From contig NZ_SBIP01000001.1 of the NCBI RefSeq assembly GCF_004053875.1, positions 372,001-436,000 of the forward strand: DNA of 64,000 nt, written 5' to 3'. The notes under the pieces are model-generated. The model did not search any database, was not told where the DNA came from, and saw only the letters and a list, made by a program, of their open reading frames with translations. Positions within the stretch are counted from its first letter, which is position 1. Every line of letters begins with the position of its first letter. A program made the translations under genes and the position numbers. This DNA comes from Neorhizobium lilium (GTDB taxonomy: Bacteria; Pseudomonadota; Alphaproteobacteria; Rhizobiales; Rhizobiaceae). Below, one piece after another: positions 54,076 to 62,936 of the stretch.

Positions 54076-55881
54076 ATGGACGAGATTGCCTTTGAGCGCG
54101 ATAAAGACGGATTTGCTTTGCCTTCCGGCCAGAGACAGGCGGCTTTCCCCGTGGTCTTTCATAGCACTGTTGGCTTGTTCATGTCGTCTGACGACGCGGA
54201 ACGCTCGAACACGGCAATTCTCTTTCTCAGTCCGTGGGGATTGGAGGAGATAAGCACACGGAAGTTTCGGCGATTGATTGCAGACGCATTGGCCGATCGA
54301 GGCATCCCCAGCCTTCGCTTCGACTACCCTGGCACCGGTGATGCTCTCGATCCACCAAGCTTCGAAAATGGCCTTGATGTATGGGAGCAAAGTGTCGTTG
54401 CTGGAGCCGAATTTCTGAAGTCTTTAGGATACAACCGCCTGATTTTGATCGGACAAGGCTTGGGGGGAACGCTGGCGGTCAAAACGGCAAGCCGCCTTGC
54501 TAATGTCGATGGCATTGCTCTGCTCGCACCCGCCTCCAAAGGCCGCGCACTTCTTCGGGAAATTTCCGTATGGGCGAAAGTGGTCGATAGCTACACGAAC
54601 CTTAAAGTCGAAGAGGCACCCTCCGGGCGCATCACGATCGCCGGGCTGAGCATGCCGGATGAAATCGCGGCAGATATTCGAACGCTCGACCTTGTCTCGC
54701 TGCCTCATCCGCCAAATCGCAAATGGCTTGTGTTCAACCGCCCCGATCCTGGCGTGGCGAGCCTTATCTCTCATCTCCGCTCCCGCGGAGACGAGATAGA
54801 GGAACATCCGTTCCCCGGCTACCAGGAACTGATCGCCAATCCCTTGACCTCGAAGATCCCTTGCGAGGTGGTTTCGGCAATCTGCGATTGGGCACATCGA
54901 GTGAAGGACCATGCCCCGCAGGCGGACGGACGGCGTAGCCCAGGCTTCATCGCTTCGGGTATCCTTTCCGGCGACGGCTTTGTTGAAACGCCTGTCCGAT
55001 TTGGTCTCTCTAACCGGCTTTACGGGATTGTTTGCCGCCCTGTCGGTCCCCGCACCGGCGCAACTGCCGTTCTCCTAGGCTCAGCCTATGATCGTCACTC
55101 CGGTTGGGGTCGCGTGACGACAGAGACAGCGCGCGCGCTTGCTCGGTCCGGGATAGCTTCATTGCGTTTTGACTGTGCAAACGTAGCGGACAGTCCGCCT
55201 TTGATGGGAGCACCGTCTCAGGTCCTGTACGACGAAAGCCAGTATGCAGATGTTTCAGATGCTCTGGATTGCATCGAGAGTGAGGGTTTGGCGCCCGCTA
55301 TCGTGGTTGGCCGCTGCAGCGGGGCTTATCTCGGTTTCAGGAGCATTTTGAAAGACAAGGAGCGCATTTGCGGGGTCGTTGCGGCAAACCCTTTCACCTT
55401 CTATTGGGATAAAGAAAATCCGCGCGATCTGGTTTCAACGACCCAATCGCTCCAAACCTATGGGCGTAAAGCTTTGGATCTCGGCACAATAAAGCGGCTG
55501 ATGAGAAGAGACGTCGACGTTAGGAGAGTTGCGAGGAACATTACAGCGGGAGCTATACACCGGATTACCGGGGTTCTTGGGACGCGACTTGCCTTCTACT
55601 GGCTTCAAACAACAGAGCAGAAATATACTATCCGGTATTTCAGATATGCACTCAATAATTCCATCCCTGTAGATCTTGTCTATTCCGCCGATGACATCGG
55701 GCTCGATAACCTGAAGCGTTATTTTCGGATCAAGGGGTCGACGCTAGATGGGTTCACTAATGTGGCCGTGGATATTATCGATGGTGCCGATCACAATCTG
55801 ACACCAAAACACGCGAGACAGGTCTTTCAGGATCATATTCTGAAGATGGCGTTGAAATTTCGCCCCACACTACGCCTGTAA
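54076..55881 (+). CDS. Tandem alpha/beta-hydrolase protein with altered nucleophiles
   Basis: A 601-residue protein made of two alpha/beta-hydrolase folds (about 30-285 and 300-600). Both repeats show the pattern 'A.LFLSP.G......R..R..A..LA..GI.SLRFD...TGD', for example IPSLRFDYPGTGDALDP and IASLRFDCANVADSPPL. In the first domain the nucleophile-elbow GxSxG reads GQGLG (residues 126-130), with Gly128 in place of Ser. In the second it reads GRCSG (412-416), with Cys414 as possible nucleophile; a candidate catalytic His573 lies in DGADHNLTPKH. No signal peptide. It opens an exopolysaccharide cluster and may act on acyl groups or repeat-unit intermediates. No Shine-Dalgarno is strong. Confidence 0.75.
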   Translation: MDEIAFERDKDGFALPSGQRQAAFPVVFHSTVGLFMSSDDAERSNTAILFLSPWGLEEISTRKFRRLIADALADRGIPSLRFDYPGTGDALDPPSFENGLDVWEQSVVAGAEFLKSLGYNRLILIGQGLGGTLAVKTASRLANVDGIALLAPASKGRALLREISVWAKVVDSYTNLKVEEAPSGRITIAGLSMPDEIAADIRTLDLVSLPHPPNRKWLVFNRPDPGVASLISHLRSRGDEIEEHPFPGYQELIANPLTSKIPCEVVSAICDWAHRVKDHAPQADGRRSPGFIASGILSGDGFVETPVRFGLSNRLYGIVCRPVGPRTGATAVLLGSAYDRHSGWGRVTTETARALARSGIASLRFDCANVADSPPLMGAPSQVLYDESQYADVSDALDCIESEGLAPAIVVGRCSGAYLGFRSILKDKERICGVVAANPFTFYWDKENPRDLVSTTQSLQTYGRKALDLGTIKRLMRRDVDVRRVARNITAGAIHRITGVLGTRLAFYWLQTTEQKYTIRYFRYALNNSIPVDLVYSADDIGLDNLKRYFRIKGSTLDGFTNVAVDIIDGADHNLTPKHARQVFQDHILKMALKFRPTLRL

Positions 55882-55913
55882 TGGAAAGGCCCTGACGGCG
55901 GGAATAGACGTTA

Positions 55914-56684
55914 TTAACGTATTACTCCAGCTAACACACCCGCTACAGTCGCAACCGGCAGATTCCGCCGCTCTACCTCTCCTACGACTTGTCGGAAATA
56001 TTCAGGCGAACATCCGATATCTGTCGGCTTCCGCTTTACATCGTGGGTATAAAATATGATCCAGGCCGGCTTTGTCGCGAGGCGATCAAGGATGCGGCCA
56101 ATGCCATCAAGTGTGCTGCTGCAGTCGTACAGTTCTTGAGCCTTGAGATGCGCCAGATCGACAAGGCCCGAGTTTGTCCCCGTCTGAATCCCTCGCAGGC
56201 TCGTGAACTGATGCCTGAGAACAAATTTGGAGCGAAGGTCCAGTTTTCCGAAAGGATACGCGAAAGACGTCGGAGCTCGTCCGTCCGTCAATTGAGCTAT
56301 TTCTTTTTTGTTAAGCTCGACGTCGTCTAGGAGAGCGCCGGTCGGCGTTCTGTGGACGTCAAGATGCTTATGCGTGTGTGCGCCGATCTCGTGACCCCGT
56401 CGAAAAAGATCCGACACCGTATCCGGCCCGGCGATCTTCTGTCCGTTCTCGGAACGACCAGCAAGTCCGCCCGCGTAATAGAACGTGCCCCGCATACCCG
56501 CATCTTCCAAGGCGGGTGCCGCGGCATCAGCCGCCGATTGCGGGAAATCATCGAAAGTGAAGGATACGACTGGTCTGTTCAATTGCAGCATGTGTGGCCT
56601 GAACGGCACCATACGCGATAGCCGGCGAGATGACCCGCGAAGCAGGTTCACCGCCACCTCGTAGGTTGTTGCAGGCGCTGTCAT
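55914..56684 (-). CDS. Polysaccharide deacetylase (NodB/CE4 fold)
   Basis: A 256-residue carbohydrate esterase family 4 protein. The metal-site and catalytic motifs are VSFTFDDFPQS (TFDD) and GHEIGAHTHKHLDVH (Asp-His-His type HxxxH). AYPFGKLDLRS provides the next motif, and IIFYTHDVKRKPTDIG the late His. It removes N- or O-acetyl groups from a glycan. No signal peptide is evident, so it may act on a lipid-linked unit in the cytoplasm. It lies in the exopolysaccharide cluster, convergent with the alpha/beta hydrolase gene. Confidence 0.87.
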   Translation of the reverse strand: MTAPATTYEVAVNLLRGSSRRLSRMVPFRPHMLQLNRPVVSFTFDDFPQSAADAAAPALEDAGMRGTFYYAGGLAGRSENGQKIAGPDTVSDLFRRGHEIGAHTHKHLDVHRTPTGALLDDVELNKKEIAQLTDGRAPTSFAYPFGKLDLRSKFVLRHQFTSLRGIQTGTNSGLVDLAHLKAQELYDCSSTLDGIGRILDRLATKPAWIIFYTHDVKRKPTDIGCSPEYFRQVVGEVERRNLPVATVAGVLAGVIR

Positions 56685-56747
56685 CAGTAAACGCTTCCTT
56701 CAAATGCGCGGAATACCGCTGCGGCACCCTAGAATACTTTACGACGC

Positions 56748-57863
56748 CTAATGAAACCTTATCCCGATATTCTCCAAAGCATTGATTAATGCCCGAGCGG
56801 CATTCTCTACCGTAAAGTCTGCCGCACGTTCTTTGCCTCTTTGATTATCGTGGTATTGCAGAAGTTCTGCTTCTATAGCATCGGCAAGTGCGTGGGGATC
56901 ATCAACCGGAACGAGGACGCCCCAGCGGCCGTTCTGTAAAACTTCGCGCGGGCCGTAGGGAGCATCCGTAGAGACGACCGGGAGCCCCCAGGAAAGAGCC
57001 TCGATAATCGCATTGCCCAGCCCTTCATGTCTGGACGCAGACACGAAGACCTCTGCTCGCTTGAGAAAGAGACCGGGATCATCCTGAAAACCGACGAGTT
57101 CTACAATTTCGCCGAGATTCAACCGGTGAATCTGCGCCTCCAGATCTGGCCGATCAGGTCCCTCGCCCACGATAATCAGCTTGATAGACCGGCGCTCCCG
57201 CAGAAGCGCAACCGCGTTCAGAAGGATGTCGAACCCTTTTTCTTTTGACAGCCTGCCGACGGCAACCAGAAGACCAGGTTCGACCAGGCATTCAAGAGCG
57301 TATATTTCGGCCAAGGATTGTGTAAGCACCGCGTTCGACCCCAGGACGACCGCACGCTGATCAGGAACCCGAAAGTGGTTGATGAGATCAAGGCGTACGC
57401 CTTCCGTCAGGGCAATGACGAGATCAGCACGGGGATAGAACATGGGTGCCAAGCGATAGGCTACGCGGTTTTGAGCATAAGGATCATTTGTCCTGGCCTG
57501 CAGCGGGCTCGCCACTTCGCGCAGCACAAGACGGGGACGCTTTGCTTTCGGGAGCAGTTGAACGGCTATGGAGGCCAAGACGTTTCCGCTAGCTTCTGCA
57601 GCAATCAGAACGGTCGGATTGCTGCTTGCCAAGGATGACAATAGCCTCGGCAAGGCAAAGGCCATCCTCAGTTTCTTCCCTCGACCGAGATCATGTATCG
57701 TTACCTTTGGATCCACAATCGAACGTAGAGGGCCGCTTGCGTCTAAAACCGCAATGCTGGCGGACAATCCGGCATTGGCTAGACCATTCGCTAGCAGGAC
57801 CGCATCCCGCTGAGCCCCCCCTCCGGAGAAAGCCCGGACGAGGAAGCAGACATCATTCTTCAT
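56748..57863 (-). CDS. GT4 family glycosyltransferase
   Basis: A 371-residue GT-B glycosyltransferase. The N-terminal acceptor domain starts with CFLVRAFSGGGAQRDAVLLA. The C-terminal nucleotide-sugar domain has LVAVGRLSKEKGFDILLNAV, LIIVGEGPDRPDLEAQI and the EX7E motif in SASRHEGLGNAIIEALSWGL. It transfers a sugar to a lipid-linked repeat unit at the cytoplasmic face. The ATG at 57863 (MKNDVCFLV) gives the normal GT4 start; an ATG at 57917 would add 18 residues and has GGGG upstream. It is divergent from the flippase gene. Confidence 0.88.
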   Translation of the reverse strand: MKNDVCFLVRAFSGGGAQRDAVLLANGLANAGLSASIAVLDASGPLRSIVDPKVTIHDLGRGKKLRMAFALPRLLSSLASSNPTVLIAAEASGNVLASIAVQLLPKAKRPRLVLREVASPLQARTNDPYAQNRVAYRLAPMFYPRADLVIALTEGVRLDLINHFRVPDQRAVVLGSNAVLTQSLAEIYALECLVEPGLLVAVGRLSKEKGFDILLNAVALLRERRSIKLIIVGEGPDRPDLEAQIHRLNLGEIVELVGFQDDPGLFLKRAEVFVSASRHEGLGNAIIEALSWGLPVVSTDAPYGPREVLQNGRWGVLVPVDDPHALADAIEAELLQYHDNQRGKERAADFTVENAARALINALENIGIRFH

Positions 57864-57983
57864 TTTCCTCTGGCTCCCCCTATTAAGCTTAAAAGGATTT
57901 AGCGTCGACACATGCACCCCTTCGACTCGCTAACATAGCCCAGCCTGCTTATAGAGGATGGCGTTCAATGTAGAGGTATCCGT

Positions 57984-59414
57984 GTGAAGGATCTGTTTTC
58001 GTCGATCTATCTTATATCGAGAATGGCGTCCGCGGTTCTGAATCTCGTTGCAATCGCCGTATTTACCCGCCTTTCGAGCCAGGAAGTATATGGCCAATAC
58101 CTTATCGGGTTCGCATATGGATTTATCGTTTACAGTTTAGCCATACAGTGGCTGCTGAGTGCCCATTTCGGACAACAGTCGCGCCATCACGCGGAGCGCA
58201 TAGCCACGACAGTCGTTATGCTGGCTATCATCTCGGTCTCAATTGGTGTGATCCTGATTGGCTTGACAGTGGCATGCAATGTCTTGTCTCTCAGCAACGG
58301 CTTCGGCTGCGCTGTCGTTCTTATTGGCCTGGCCGTCTATTTTGTTGCATCCGAGATCGGTCGCTCTCAATTGCGCGTCGTTCCGGTCACGATGGCGGCA
58401 TTCCTTCGCAGCGGTCTTACCCTTGTGCTCGGCTCGCTGGCGCTGTGGAAGTTCCATTCCGCAACCTCTCTGTTGCTCGCCGTGTCGTCCGCGCATGTTC
58501 TCGCTGCCTTGCCTATCATAATCGTACTTCGGCGTTCTATCTGGGCAGTCGGGTTCGAGTGGCCTTCGCGGGAAAGCTATTGGCAGATCTGGTCCTACAG
58601 CTGGCCCCTGATCTTGGCAGGCGGAGCCGCTGCTGTCGCTGCCAGCATTGATCGCATTGTATTGGAGTATTTCTTCGGATCCGCCAAGATGGCGTCTTAC
58701 GGGGTAATTCTCGACTTCATAAAGCAGAGCTTCATCATCGTCGGCGAAAGTGTTGCGATCTCGTACGTGTCGGTTGCAAAAGCGAAGCATGGCGATGGCG
58801 ACGAGGAAAAATCCAGGGAGATGTTGACGATGGCCTTCGTCACCACCGCTTTTCTCGCTGCATTCGGAGTCATCTTCTTCCTCCTTCTAGGGGAACCGTT
58901 GTTTGGGATCTTGTTGGGCAAGGGTTATCTCGGCGCGACCGCCATCATCCCGTGGTTAGCCGTTGCCAATGCCTGCCTCATCCTGCGGGCCTATTATTTT
59001 GCTCAGGTAATATACTTTTCGAAGTCGGCTCGCCTCGAGCTCATTTCCACCTTGGTGGGGCTTGGTATCAGTTTCAGCCTTTGCCTATGGCTGGTCCCTA
59101 TATTTGATGTCAATGGGGCGGCGATAGCGTTTACGATGGCGCAAGTGGGCGCGTTGTTGTGCATTTTGCTGGCCCGAAGCACCCGCCAGAATATGCCGGT
59201 GGATTTCCCGCGCCTGTGGATCATCGTCACTTCGGCCGGTGCAACGCTGATTACTGGCCTGTTCGTCCGGCTGATGCTGCCGGCAGAACTCGCCAACCTC
59301 TTCAACATAGCGTTGATAGCGGTGGTGGCCGGCACCTTGCTTGTTCGCTGGGACATGTTCGATGCCGGCGTGATTTGGCGCCGGCTGTATCAACAGGCCC
59401 GACTGGCCAAATAA
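57984..59414 (+). CDS. Polysaccharide flippase (Wzx/MOP superfamily)
   Basis: A 476-residue integral membrane protein with about 12-14 helices and the early pattern YLISRMASAVLNLVAIAVFT followed by EVYGQYLIGFAYGFIVY, typical of Wzx/RfbX-like MOP transporters. It would move the undecaprenyl-linked repeat unit to the periplasmic face. The start is a GTG with AGAGG 7 bp upstream. It is the only plus-strand gene in this part of the cluster and is flanked by two GT4 genes. Confidence 0.88.
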   Translation: MKDLFSSIYLISRMASAVLNLVAIAVFTRLSSQEVYGQYLIGFAYGFIVYSLAIQWLLSAHFGQQSRHHAERIATTVVMLAIISVSIGVILIGLTVACNVLSLSNGFGCAVVLIGLAVYFVASEIGRSQLRVVPVTMAAFLRSGLTLVLGSLALWKFHSATSLLLAVSSAHVLAALPIIIVLRRSIWAVGFEWPSRESYWQIWSYSWPLILAGGAAAVAASIDRIVLEYFFGSAKMASYGVILDFIKQSFIIVGESVAISYVSVAKAKHGDGDEEKSREMLTMAFVTTAFLAAFGVIFFLLLGEPLFGILLGKGYLGATAIIPWLAVANACLILRAYYFAQVIYFSKSARLELISTLVGLGISFSLCLWLVPIFDVNGAAIAFTMAQVGALLCILLARSTRQNMPVDFPRLWIIVTSAGATLITGLFVRLMLPAELANLFNIALIAVVAGTLLVRWDMFDAGVIWRRLYQQARLAK

Positions 59415-59442
59415 GGCCACCGCGGCGAAGCTGTTTCGGTCG

Positions 59443-60534
59443 TTACCGACCATTGGCTCGTCCAGATCCGGAATGGTCGGGTTCCGCTAACAGATCCAGG
59501 TATGTTTGCACCATCGCATCCACGCCATGGTGAGCCCTTGCAGCTTCTGCGACCTCCTCGAGTTCCCGAGCATCAGGCGGATTGTCCAGAAACGTCTCGA
59601 CCGCCCTGACGAAGGCTTGTGCGTCTCCAACTGGATGAAGAATCAAAGTTCGTTCCCGACCGGTAGCGCCAAGAACCTCTCGAAGGACGGGCAAATCGCT
59701 CGCCACGATGGGAAGACCCGCCATTTGCGCTTCAACCGCCGCCAGGCCGAACGTTTCCCAGGTGGAGGAGGAGAGATAAAGATCTGCTATAGCGAAAACA
59801 CCGCCGAGTTCGGCACGATCGATGGAGCCCAGAAAATGCACGCGATCATGAACCTTTAGCTCGGAGGCCATCGATGCCAGCTCCTGCCTCAAAGGCCCAT
59901 CGCCAGCTATAACGAAATGAAGATTGGGCAGTTGCGGTAGAGCTTTCAGGACCGTTGCGTGGTCTTTCTGCGGAGCAAGACGCCCAACCGCCACCATGAC
60001 TTTAACTTGGGGCGATATGGCGAGGGCTTTCCTCCAGTCTTTCTGGCCGGTGGCTTTTGCCACCGGAATCACCCCATGCGGGATAATTCGCATCCGTTTC
60101 CTGAATGCGGACGGGAACTGCGAATAGGCCGCCGCTGTCGCCGCAGAGTTGGCGATTATGTCCGTGTACCCGCCGCTAACACCCGCCAATTTGTCCATGA
60201 TCCGCCAACGGCGACGAATGGCTTCCGGCATCGCCGTCAAATGCGACAGGCGTTTTTCGACGCCGGCAATAGGGCCGATAATCGCCATCATGAGGCCGGC
60301 CGCTGCATGATAAGAAAAGACTGCGTCGTAGCGGCCCTTGAAAATATGTGCTGCGACCTGCCACAGATGTCCCAGCCGCTGGCCAATTGAACCTGATCGT
60401 ATCAGAGCCACGGTATCGACATCTATGCCGTGAGATCGGAAACCCGATTCGATCATAGTTGTAAGCACCTGTACGCCACCTGGCTCTTCGCGGGAAACGA
60501 GCTGCAGGATTCGTTTGGATTCCGGCCTGTTCAC
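59443..60534 (-). CDS. GT4 family glycosyltransferase
   Basis: A 363-residue GT-B glycosyltransferase. It starts at a GTG whose last two bases overlap the polymerase stop (GTGA), giving VNRPESKRILQLVSREEPGG, the expected N-terminal 'ILQL..EPGG' motif. The upstream in-frame extension is only a shadow of the polymerase gene. The nucleotide-sugar domain has VMVAVGRLAPQKDHATVLKA, FVIAGDGPLRQELASMA and the EX7E motif in SSSTWETFGLAAVEAQMAGL. Sugar donor and acceptor are unknown. Confidence 0.87.
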   Translation of the reverse strand: MNRPESKRILQLVSREEPGGVQVLTTMIESGFRSHGIDVDTVALIRSGSIGQRLGHLWQVAAHIFKGRYDAVFSYHAAAGLMMAIIGPIAGVEKRLSHLTAMPEAIRRRWRIMDKLAGVSGGYTDIIANSAATAAAYSQFPSAFRKRMRIIPHGVIPVAKATGQKDWRKALAISPQVKVMVAVGRLAPQKDHATVLKALPQLPNLHFVIAGDGPLRQELASMASELKVHDRVHFLGSIDRAELGGVFAIADLYLSSSTWETFGLAAVEAQMAGLPIVASDLPVLREVLGATGRERTLILHPVGDAQAFVRAVETFLDNPPDARELEEVAEAARAHHGVDAMVQTYLDLLAEPDHSGSGRANGR

Positions 60535-61877
60535 GTACGTCGCCCATGAGCCTGCGACCACGCGTGCAAGCATCCAAGGGCGATCAGGAACGTGTACCAG
60601 ATCGGGTTGCTGCGGTTGAACAGGATCGCCTCGAGAGAGGCATTCATCAGTGTGAACATCCAGACACTGGCGAAGAAAGCTAGGATAGCACGCTCCTCCT
60701 TGGATTTGAGGCCAAGCTTGACCTTCTGAATATGCCGGAATGGAAGAACCACCGTCCAAACAACGACCAGCGTCAATCCAAGCAAGCCGCCGGACAAAAA
60801 CACGTCCAGAAATCCGTTATGCGCATGGGAAAAGGTGGTCGGCAGGGATACCGACGATGTCACTCCATATGCCATCCCCAGATCCCAGAATATCATATAT
60901 CCGTAACCAAGGACCGGAGCCCGCGCAATTGCCTGAACCGCGATGCTCCAGGCATCCGTCCGCCCCGTAAATGTGGGATCGGGCAGAGCTGTCTTGAAAA
61001 AGGCCTCCAGCGACGGGAACAGAACTCCTCCAAGCGTGAAAAATACCATCACCAGGATCGGTATGTAGGCCACTGCGGCACTCGCAGTACGGGACCTTAG
61101 CCAGACAAGCAGAAACCCGCCGAACAGAGCCGGTATCGTTATCAGAATTGAAGTTTTTCCCTCTGACATGATCAGAAGACCGGCCGAGGAGATAACGATA
61201 GCAATTCCCCAGATGACGTTGTTTGTACGGGCCACGACAATGCCGAGAAAAATGAACAAGGCCGCCATCGCAGACAAATCGTTCTTATGGCCAAATATGC
61301 CGCGCCAGTTGCCGGCAAGAGGCTGTTCCGTTACGTCTCGCACTGTATGAATAGACAGATCCGGCACGAAAAGAACGCCCAGGTAAGAGGCGATGATGAC
61401 CACCGTTGCGCATATTCCCAAGACCCTGATGAAGCTCGTCGCATCTTTGAATAAAAGCGGAACTGCATAGGCGATCTGGACAGTGATGGCTGCGAGAACG
61501 AGCCGGTTGAGGGCGAGCGACGGGTTTGCGGAAACAAGGCTTGTAACCGCTGACCAACTCAACACGGCAACGACGATCGGTATCTTCACCAGATCGAACA
61601 CATGTCGCTTTTTCCCCTCCGCATACAGAAATGCGATGACGAGGGCCGAAATTGCCAAAGTCGTGTATTTGCGCAGATCGTTGGATTGGGTCGTGTCCTG
61701 TACCGCGGCATAGTCCTGGAGGCTCCGGAATGGCTGCATCTGCGTCCAGAAAGCGAGTGTTGCGATCATAAAAAGGAGAGCGCCCATGACGGGAACGGCA
61801 TCGACACGCGTAATAGCGTTGATGAAAGAGCCTGCAGCGCTTCGAGCGGGATTTCTTGCCACCTCATTCCCCTTCAA
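60531..61877 (-). CDS. O-antigen ligase/polymerase family protein (Wzy/ExoQ-like)
   Basis: A 448-residue polytopic protein with 11-12 helices. The periplasmic polymerase/ligase signature is TFSHAHNGFLDVFLSGGLLG (about residues 345-364). GNWRGIFGHKNDLSAMAALF (about 190-209) is the other conserved motif of ExoQ-like polymerases. It would polymerise repeat units on the periplasmic side. It overlaps the glycosyltransferase gene (GTGA) and lies 6 bp after the GH5 gene, within an operon running leftward from the Wzz-like gene. Confidence 0.9.
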   Translation of the reverse strand: MKGNEVARNPARSAAGSFINAITRVDAVPVMGALLFMIATLAFWTQMQPFRSLQDYAAVQDTTQSNDLRKYTTLAISALVIAFLYAEGKKRHVFDLVKIPIVVAVLSWSAVTSLVSANPSLALNRLVLAAITVQIAYAVPLLFKDATSFIRVLGICATVVIIASYLGVLFVPDLSIHTVRDVTEQPLAGNWRGIFGHKNDLSAMAALFIFLGIVVARTNNVIWGIAIVISSAGLLIMSEGKTSILITIPALFGGFLLVWLRSRTASAAVAYIPILVMVFFTLGGVLFPSLEAFFKTALPDPTFTGRTDAWSIAVQAIARAPVLGYGYMIFWDLGMAYGVTSSVSLPTTFSHAHNGFLDVFLSGGLLGLTLVVVWTVVLPFRHIQKVKLGLKSKEERAILAFFASVWMFTLMNASLEAILFNRSNPIWYTFLIALGCLHAWSQAHGRRT

Positions 61878-61883
61878 CAGAGC

Positions 61884-62936
61884 TCATTTTGTCAATGTCC
61901 AGTCTTTTGAACGAGCCGACGCCGCTAAAGCGTCTTTGACAAAGCGGCCAAACTCAGAAGGTCCATCGTTGGCGTTCAAAAGATTGGGCATGGCCCCTTG
62001 GCTGAAACACCAGGCCGTGTGGCTCAACCCATATTTGACAAGAAAGTCCTCGACGAAGGGGCGACCGAAATTCTCTACGGTGCCATACAGGTCGTCTTTG
62101 CAATCGGGGCAAAACCCCCATTCCGTCACCACGATGGGCTTGACGCGATACAGGTCGCCCAATGTCGCAAGGCGAGCTGCAAAGTCGTCCCGCTCAGCAT
62201 TCGGGTATGAATGCCATACATAGGCGGTCCTGCCGTCTTCGATCAGGTGATTGCGCATACCGACAAGATCGTGCGCCCAATAGCCGCCTGCACATAAAAC
62301 GACATTGTCGGCCCTTTTCCTGATCACCCTGATAATGTCGGTCCAGGCTTGGTGGAAGATTGGCCAGTGTTTTCCGTTCGCAACCCAAAGGCGCTCTTCG
62401 GCCACCGGTTCATTCCACAACTCAAACAGCACACAGGGGTCGTTTGCATATTGTCGAGCCACCGCGTCCCAGAATCCAGCCGCGTCTTGCAAGCTCGATA
62501 ACGAAATGTCTGTGGGCAAACCCCACTCGGCCGGAACCAGGGGCTCGTAGTAGCCCGGAAAGCCTATCGCATGCCAATCGATGATGACGAAGAGCCGTTC
62601 GGCGCGCGCCGCAGCGACCTCCCGTGCCAGTGCCCGGCGCGTTCCTTCCAAATCGGCGCGCCAATGGCCTGGCAATACGCTGATGCGCACACAGTTGGCG
62701 GACCAGCTCCGGGCAATCGTTTTGTAGTCTCCGATCGTTCTGTTCGCCCTGATGTATAGCGGGTCGCCGACGGCCACCCCTGTCAGTCGCAGCTTTTGGC
62801 CATCATATGTAAAGTGATTGCCTTCGATCTCGAGTTGGACCGATCGTCCAGCGAGAACGTCCGAGGCCGGCATCGTCAGCAGAGGCAGGGTGCTTAGGCC
62901 GCTCAGCACCTGCCTGCGGTACAAATTGTTACTCAT
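61884..62936 (-). CDS. GH5 family glycoside hydrolase with export signal
   Basis: A 350-residue glycosidase (cellulase family 5/clan A). The N-terminus is an export signal (RRQVLSGLSTLPLLTMPASD, possible Tat-type). The TIM barrel shows FVIIDWHAIGFPGYYEP, the acid/base Glu in VLFELWNEPVAEER, YVWHSYPNAERDD, and the nucleophile Glu in PIVVTEWGFCPDC. Glycanases encoded in exopolysaccharide operons usually trim or release their own polymer. The start overlaps the Wzz-like gene by 4 bp (ATGA). Confidence 0.9.
   Translation of the reverse strand: MSNNLYRRQVLSGLSTLPLLTMPASDVLAGRSVQLEIEGNHFTYDGQKLRLTGVAVGDPLYIRANRTIGDYKTIARSWSANCVRISVLPGHWRADLEGTRRALAREVAAARAERLFVIIDWHAIGFPGYYEPLVPAEWGLPTDISLSSLQDAAGFWDAVARQYANDPCVLFELWNEPVAEERLWVANGKHWPIFHQAWTDIIRVIRKRADNVVLCAGGYWAHDLVGMRNHLIEDGRTAYVWHSYPNAERDDFAARLATLGDLYRVKPIVVTEWGFCPDCKDDLYGTVENFGRPFVEDFLVKYGLSHTAWCFSQGAMPNLLNANDGPSEFGRFVKDALAASARSKDWTLTK

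Noticed and set aside
59443-60759. 438-codon version of the second GT4 gene
   Set aside because: The first 75 codons overlap the polymerase gene and do not resemble a GT4 N-terminus. The GTG at 60534 does.
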